A DNA stretch of 10,895 nt from Terriglobia bacterium (lineage in GTDB: Bacteria > Acidobacteriota > Terriglobia > UBA7540), in NCBI GenBank assembly GCA_030036915.1, contig JASHSC010000674.1:1-10895 (forward strand), written 5' to 3'. Under the pieces are notes generated by a model, which was not told the DNA's origin, did not search any database, and saw nothing but the letters and a program-made list of their open reading frames with translations. Positions 7,517 to 10,895 of this stretch are shown one piece after another. Made by a program: the position numbers and the translations under genes. Each line of letters starts with the position of its first letter. The first letter of the stretch is position 1.

Positions 7517-7544
7517 GCGATTGAGACGAGCCTGATTCTAATAT
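7515..7544 (+). promoter_or_regulatory. Possible promoter for the glycosyltransferase gene
   Basis: TTGCGA (7515-7520) and TAATAT (7539-7544) are 18 bases apart. If used, transcription would begin near 7551, leaving a short leader of about 24 bases with no Shine-Dalgarno sequence before TTG 7575. The -10 is good and the -35 is mediocre. Confidence 0.35.
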
Positions 7545-7574
7545 GGTCAGTTCTGCCGACACGCGCCTCGCAAA

Positions 7575-9161
7575 TTGAAGCACACCGCTCCTCCAGACAC
7601 GACCAGGGCAGCAGTTGCCGCGCGTCGCGGCGACGCCTTCCGGAAGAAGGGACAGCTTCGCAAGGCTGCGGCGGAATACCGCCGCGCGCTGGCCCTCGAT
7701 GGGTCATACGCTGATGCCTGGTACGGGCTCGGGCACGTCTTGGTCAACCAGGGTGAACAGGGTCAGGCGATACCGTGCTTTCGCCGCACGCTGGAGCTTG
7801 ACCCCCGGGGGGCGCGCGCGCATTACGGTCTGGGCATCGCGCTCTTCAAGCTCGGCCACATTGACTCCGCGCTTGACCAGCTCCGCATCGTCACGCGATG
7901 CCCTGACAAAAACTTGAGCCTTAGGGCCCTCGGCGTGATGGCCCTGATCATTCCAGGAAGCCCGCGCGCCGGCAATGCGGAGATTCTGCGAGTCCGGCGC
8001 CATTGGGCCAGGGTTGCGGCGACCGCCGAATGTCCACGCAAACCCTCCAGACCTCAACCACGAAGCGCCAACGGCAAACTACGCATTGGCTATTGCTCAA
8101 AGTTTTTCTTCGCCCGAAATTGGATGAAACCCATTTGGGGCTTTATCAATCATCACTCCCGCCAGGATTTTGACATCCATTTCTTCAACGATGGCATTCC
8201 CCCCCGCGCCGACAGCGGATATCGTCAAAATCCTGCCGACCGCATTCATGACACGCTCAAACTCTCCAACGCGCAGGTCGCCCGGCTGATCCGCCGCGAG
8301 GGAATCGACGTGCTGATTGATCTGAACGGTTACGGTGTTATGGACCGCCTGGGTATTTACATGCGCAGGCCGGCACCGGTGATCGTCGGTTTGTTCAACC
8401 TGTATGCAACCAGCGGGATCGATGCCATCGATTACACTGTCGGCGACGCCGCGGTCATTCCGCCCTCAGAGGAACGGTACTACAGCGAGTACGTGTTGCG
8501 CGTTCCGGGCTCCTACCTGGCATTTTCCGTGCTCTACTCCGTCCCAAAGGTCTCCGCGCCGCCCTGCCTTGCCAACGGACACATCACCTTTGGAAGCCTG
8601 TGCACGCATTACAAGCTCACGGATGAAGTGATTGCCACCTGGTCGGCGATTTTACGCCGTGCCCCCCGAACCAGGTTGCTTCTGAGGAACGTGGGACTAA
8701 ACAGCGCTTCAAATCAATCCGCCATGGGGGAGCGCTTCGCCAGCCACGGAATCGAGCGCGAGCGGCTGGTGCTTGAAGGGCAAGCCTCGCACGGAGAGTT
8801 CCTTAAGACCTACGCACGCATGGACATTGCCCTCGACGCTTTCCCCTACAATGGCGGAACCACCACCATGGAAGCGTTGTGGCAGGGCGTGCCGGTGCTT
8901 ACCTTTAATGGCGATCGCTGGGCCAGCCGCCAGAGTCGCTCGCTTTTGCTCGCTGCTGGGCTTAGCCAGTGGTGCGTACCGGATGTTAACGCCTACATTG
9001 ACCGCGCCGTCGCACTCGCCAAATCGCGCGCCACACCTTTGATGTTGGCGAAATTGCGAGCAGGCATGCGTGAAAAGCTTTCACGTTCGCGCGTTTGCGA
9101 TAGTAAAGGTCTGTGCGAAGCGCTGGAAGAGATTTACCATAAGGTTGCGCTGAGAGGTTGA
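7575..9161 (+). CDS. TPR-containing GT41 glycosyltransferase (SPINDLY/O-GlcNAc-transferase-like)
   Basis: About 528 residues, with no signal peptide. Residues 13-110 hold about three tetratricopeptide repeats (AFRKKGQLRKAAAEYRRALA; AWYGLGHVLVNQGEQGQAI; AHYGLGIALFKLGHIDSAL), a protein-binding superhelix. The GT41 catalytic half follows: LRIGYCSKFF (169-178), IDVLIDLNGYG (244-254), RRPAPVIVGLFN (264-275), ITFGSLCTHYKLTDEVIATW (337-356), LEGQASHGEFL (400-410), DIALDAFPYNGGTTTMEALW (417-436), GVPVLTF (438-444) and ASRQSRSLL (450-458). Lys347 and His406 align with residues that bind UDP-sugar in O-GlcNAc transferases. The usual SPDF-x-x-H block is replaced by SKFFFARNW. GT41 enzymes transfer a sugar from a nucleotide donor to Ser/Thr of proteins; donor and target here are unknown. 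The start is probably TTG 7575: no ATG lies between it and the in-frame stop at 7539, and no ribosome binding site is seen, so the exact start is uncertain. Confidence 0.88.
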   Translation: MKHTAPPDTTRAAVAARRGDAFRKKGQLRKAAAEYRRALALDGSYADAWYGLGHVLVNQGEQGQAIPCFRRTLELDPRGARAHYGLGIALFKLGHIDSALDQLRIVTRCPDKNLSLRALGVMALIIPGSPRAGNAEILRVRRHWARVAATAECPRKPSRPQPRSANGKLRIGYCSKFFFARNWMKPIWGFINHHSRQDFDIHFFNDGIPPRADSGYRQNPADRIHDTLKLSNAQVARLIRREGIDVLIDLNGYGVMDRLGIYMRRPAPVIVGLFNLYATSGIDAIDYTVGDAAVIPPSEERYYSEYVLRVPGSYLAFSVLYSVPKVSAPPCLANGHITFGSLCTHYKLTDEVIATWSAILRRAPRTRLLLRNVGLNSASNQSAMGERFASHGIERERLVLEGQASHGEFLKTYARMDIALDAFPYNGGTTTMEALWQGVPVLTFNGDRWASRQSRSLLLAAGLSQWCVPDVNAYIDRAVALAKSRATPLMLAKLRAGMREKLSRSRVCDSKGLCEALEEIYHKVALRG

Positions 9162-9267
9162 AAGTTTGGAATTGCGATTCGCTTGTGGCTGGGTTTCTGG
9201 TGTATGTTGTTCCACTTATGCGAGCCAGATTCAAATCCCAGTCCACATCAGGTCGAGGAGCATCCTA
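9162..9267. other. Intergenic region before the gamma-glutamyltransferase gene
   Basis: No gene is seen. GAGGAG at 9255-9260 is the ribosome binding site of the downstream gene, seven bases before its ATG. A weak promoter-like pair (TTGTGG 9183, TATGTT 9203) has a spacer of only 14 bases and is not called. No terminator hairpin is evident after the glycosyltransferase stop. Confidence 0.4.
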
Positions 9268-10895
9268 ATGCGCCGCCGTACCTTTATCCAAAGCCTTCCG
9301 CTCGCCGCCGCGGGCTCGGCCGTCAGCCTGGAGGGAAAGCCGCAGGAATCGAATCAAAGCGGCACGACCGAGTCGGGGCCTACGGAGCTTTCAAAATTTC
9401 AGCCCACGGGGGCCGAGCGCTTCATCCGCCCCGACGTTCATTGCGGCGACCGGCCGGCAGGAGCGAGCTTTGCCTCCCGCTCCCCTGCTCTGGGTTGCTC
9501 GGGAGCGGCGGGCACTGCGCATCCGCTGGCCACGCAGACGGCCATTGAGATACTGAAGCGCAGCGGGTCCGCCGTGGACGCTGCGATTGCCGCCAACGCC
9601 GTGCTGGGCTTTGTGGAACCGGTAAGTTCCGGCCTGGGCGGCGACTGTTTTGCCTTCGTTTGGGATCCGAAGGCGAACAAACTTGCTGGAATAGCCAGCT
9701 CCGGCAAGTCGCCCAAGTCGCTCACGCTCGAGACCGTGCGCGCGCGGGCTGTTCATGGGCACATTCCGGCGCTTGGCGCCGTAAGCGTCTCGACACCCGG
9801 CTGTTTGGCCGGCTGGTGGGCGCTCCACCAGCGCTATGGCAAACTGAAGTGGAGGGAATTGTTCGGCCCGGCGATTCACTATTGCGAATCGGGTGACGCC
9901 ACGCCGCAAATCATCGGTTATGCGCTGAAGCGTAACATGGCCGAGTTTCTACGTCCCAACTCCGGCGTGGAGGAGACCGCCAATGCCGTCAAAACCTACA
10001 TGCCCAACGGCGTGGCACCCAACGAATACGATGTGCGGCACAATCCCGACCTTGGGCGCACATATCGCATGATTGCCGAAGGCGGCCGCGATGTATTCTA
10101 CGACGGCCCCATCGCCCAAACCATCGACGCCTATTTCAAGCGCATTGGCGGCTGGCTCTCCGCGGAAGATCTGCGCGAGCACCAGGCCGAATGGGTTGAG
10201 CCGCTGGTCACCAACTATCGCGGCGTGGACGTTTACGGCATGCCAGCCAACACGCAGGGCCTGGCCACACTGCAAATGCTGAATATTATCGAAAACTTTG
10301 ATCTGCGCGGCTTCGGCTTCCAATCCACTCAATCAGTACACGTGCAGGCGGAAGCCAAGCGCCTGGCCTTTGAGGACCGCGCGCGCTACTACGCCGATCC
10401 GCACTTTGCCAAGATTCCCATCGACTGGCTGAACTCCAAGGACTACGCCAAGGAGCGCGTCAAGCTCATTCAGATGGACAAGGTTCTTGACCACGTTTAT
10501 CCCGGCCAGGCACCCGGCCACGGCGATACCACGTACTTCACCACGGCGGACAAGGACGGCATGATGGTGTCCATGATTCAGTCGAATTTCCGCGGTATGG
10601 GCTCCGGGCTCGTCGCTGATGGCCTGGGTTTCATGTTTCAGGATCGCGGCCAGCTTTTTTCGCTGAAGGATGGCCACCCCAACATCTATGCGCCGGGGAA
10701 GCGGCCGTTCCAGACGATTATTCCCGGCTTTGCGTCGAAAAACGGCGTGCCCTGGATCGCCTTCGGCGTGATGGGCGGCGACATGCAGCCGCAGGGGCAA
10801 ACGCAGATCATTGTGAACCGCGTAGATTATGGCCTGGACGTGCAGGCTGCTGCGGACAGCCCGCGCTGGTATCACGAAGGCTCATCGCAGTCCAT
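9268..10895 (+). CDS. Tat-exported gamma-glutamyltransferase family protein (YwrD-like), cut by window end
   Basis: Translation from ATG 9268 runs without a stop to the right edge (542 full codons). The N-terminus MRRRTFIQSLPLAAAGSAVS fits a twin-arginine signal (RRTFI), followed by a Ser/Thr/Glu-rich linker to about residue 55. The enzyme core begins with FASRSPALGCSG and AHPLATQTAIEILKRSGSAVDAAIAAN (about 84-110), then EPVSSGLGGDCFAF (117-130). The autocatalytic junction is HGDTTYFTTADKDG, with the predicted nucleophile Thr421 first of the TT pair. The expected later blocks follow: IQSNFRGMGSG, GHPNIYAPGKRPFQTIIPG, FGVMGGDMQPQGQTQI and GLDVQAAADSPRWYHEG. Only the last few tens of residues are missing. 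Such Ntn hydrolases self-cleave into two subunits and hydrolyse or transfer gamma-glutamyl groups, here predicted outside the cytoplasm. A Lys (K147, SSGKSP) stands where relatives usually have Arg in a GSGRAP-like block. The family is certain; the substrate is not. Confidence 0.92.
   Translation, partial: MRRRTFIQSLPLAAAGSAVSLEGKPQESNQSGTTESGPTELSKFQPTGAERFIRPDVHCGDRPAGASFASRSPALGCSGAAGTAHPLATQTAIEILKRSGSAVDAAIAANAVLGFVEPVSSGLGGDCFAFVWDPKANKLAGIASSGKSPKSLTLETVRARAVHGHIPALGAVSVSTPGCLAGWWALHQRYGKLKWRELFGPAIHYCESGDATPQIIGYALKRNMAEFLRPNSGVEETANAVKTYMPNGVAPNEYDVRHNPDLGRTYRMIAEGGRDVFYDGPIAQTIDAYFKRIGGWLSAEDLREHQAEWVEPLVTNYRGVDVYGMPANTQGLATLQMLNIIENFDLRGFGFQSTQSVHVQAEAKRLAFEDRARYYADPHFAKIPIDWLNSKDYAKERVKLIQMDKVLDHVYPGQAPGHGDTTYFTTADKDGMMVSMIQSNFRGMGSGLVADGLGFMFQDRGQLFSLKDGHPNIYAPGKRPFQTIIPGFASKNGVPWIAFGVMGGDMQPQGQTQIIVNRVDYGLDVQAAADSPRWYHEGSSQS

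Noticed and set aside
7521..7544. Alternative promoter TTGAGA ... TAATAT before the glycosyltransferase gene
   Set aside because: The spacer is 12 bases, too short for sigma-70. TTGCGA at 7515 with an 18-base spacer is the better pairing.
9219..9252. A tRNA T-arm-like string (GATTCAAATCC) before the gamma-glutamyltransferase gene
   Set aside because: The five bases on each side do not form a T-stem, and no matching acceptor, D or anticodon arms are present, so it is neither a tRNA nor a credible attachment site.

Overview
This GC-rich window reads almost entirely on the + strand. It looks like a piece of an environmental bacterial chromosome. Secreted DUF1549/DUF1553 and DUF1501 proteins, sitting next to an Ig-like/pre-peptidase-type protein, are a hallmark of Planctomycetota, Verrucomicrobiota and the Solibacter/Bryobacter branch of Acidobacteriota. 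The sigma-70-like promoter (TTGACT-16-TAAAAT), the Tat-exported enzymes and the general style make an acidobacterium my best guess, but this is inference, not a placement.

Region 1 (1-5428) is an envelope/export module. It holds the 3' end of a beta-rich secreted protein, a large exported DUF1549/DUF1553 protein with an N-terminal cytochrome-like segment and a bacterial Ig-like domain, and a Tat-exported DUF1501 (sulfatase/alkaline-phosphatase-like) protein. A near-perfect 52-bp palindrome of REP type lies between the last two. These families co-occur widely and are thought to act outside the cytoplasm on polymers or sulfated substrates; their exact reaction is not established.

Region 2 (5487-7016) is a 509-residue class I methyltransferase related in its core to the HemK/PrmC and small-methyltransferase group. 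It has an unusual HTPW tetrapeptide where NPPY/F is expected, a probable TTG start and an extra C-terminal domain.

Region 3 (7013-7574) is the most unusual stretch. A good promoter overlaps the end of the methyltransferase gene and drives a roughly 250-base leader containing a possible 41-codon ORF and a hairpin. A second, strongly supported 41-residue gene follows. Its product is Lys-rich and carries a sequence resembling the conserved leader end of double-glycine peptides (ELSDKELDKAVGAG). A GC-rich hairpin closes the unit.

Region 4 (7575-9161) is a TPR plus GT41 (SPINDLY/O-GlcNAc-transferase-like) glycosyltransferase with a modified N-terminal catalytic motif. Region 5 (9268 to the window end) is a Tat-exported gamma-glutamyltransferase-family Ntn hydrolase of YwrD type, cut by the window edge.

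The candidate novelty is the small leader-like peptide lying between a methyltransferase and a protein-type glycosyltransferase. That functional link is a hypothesis from context only. No tRNA, rRNA, CRISPR array, IS element or phage gene was seen.
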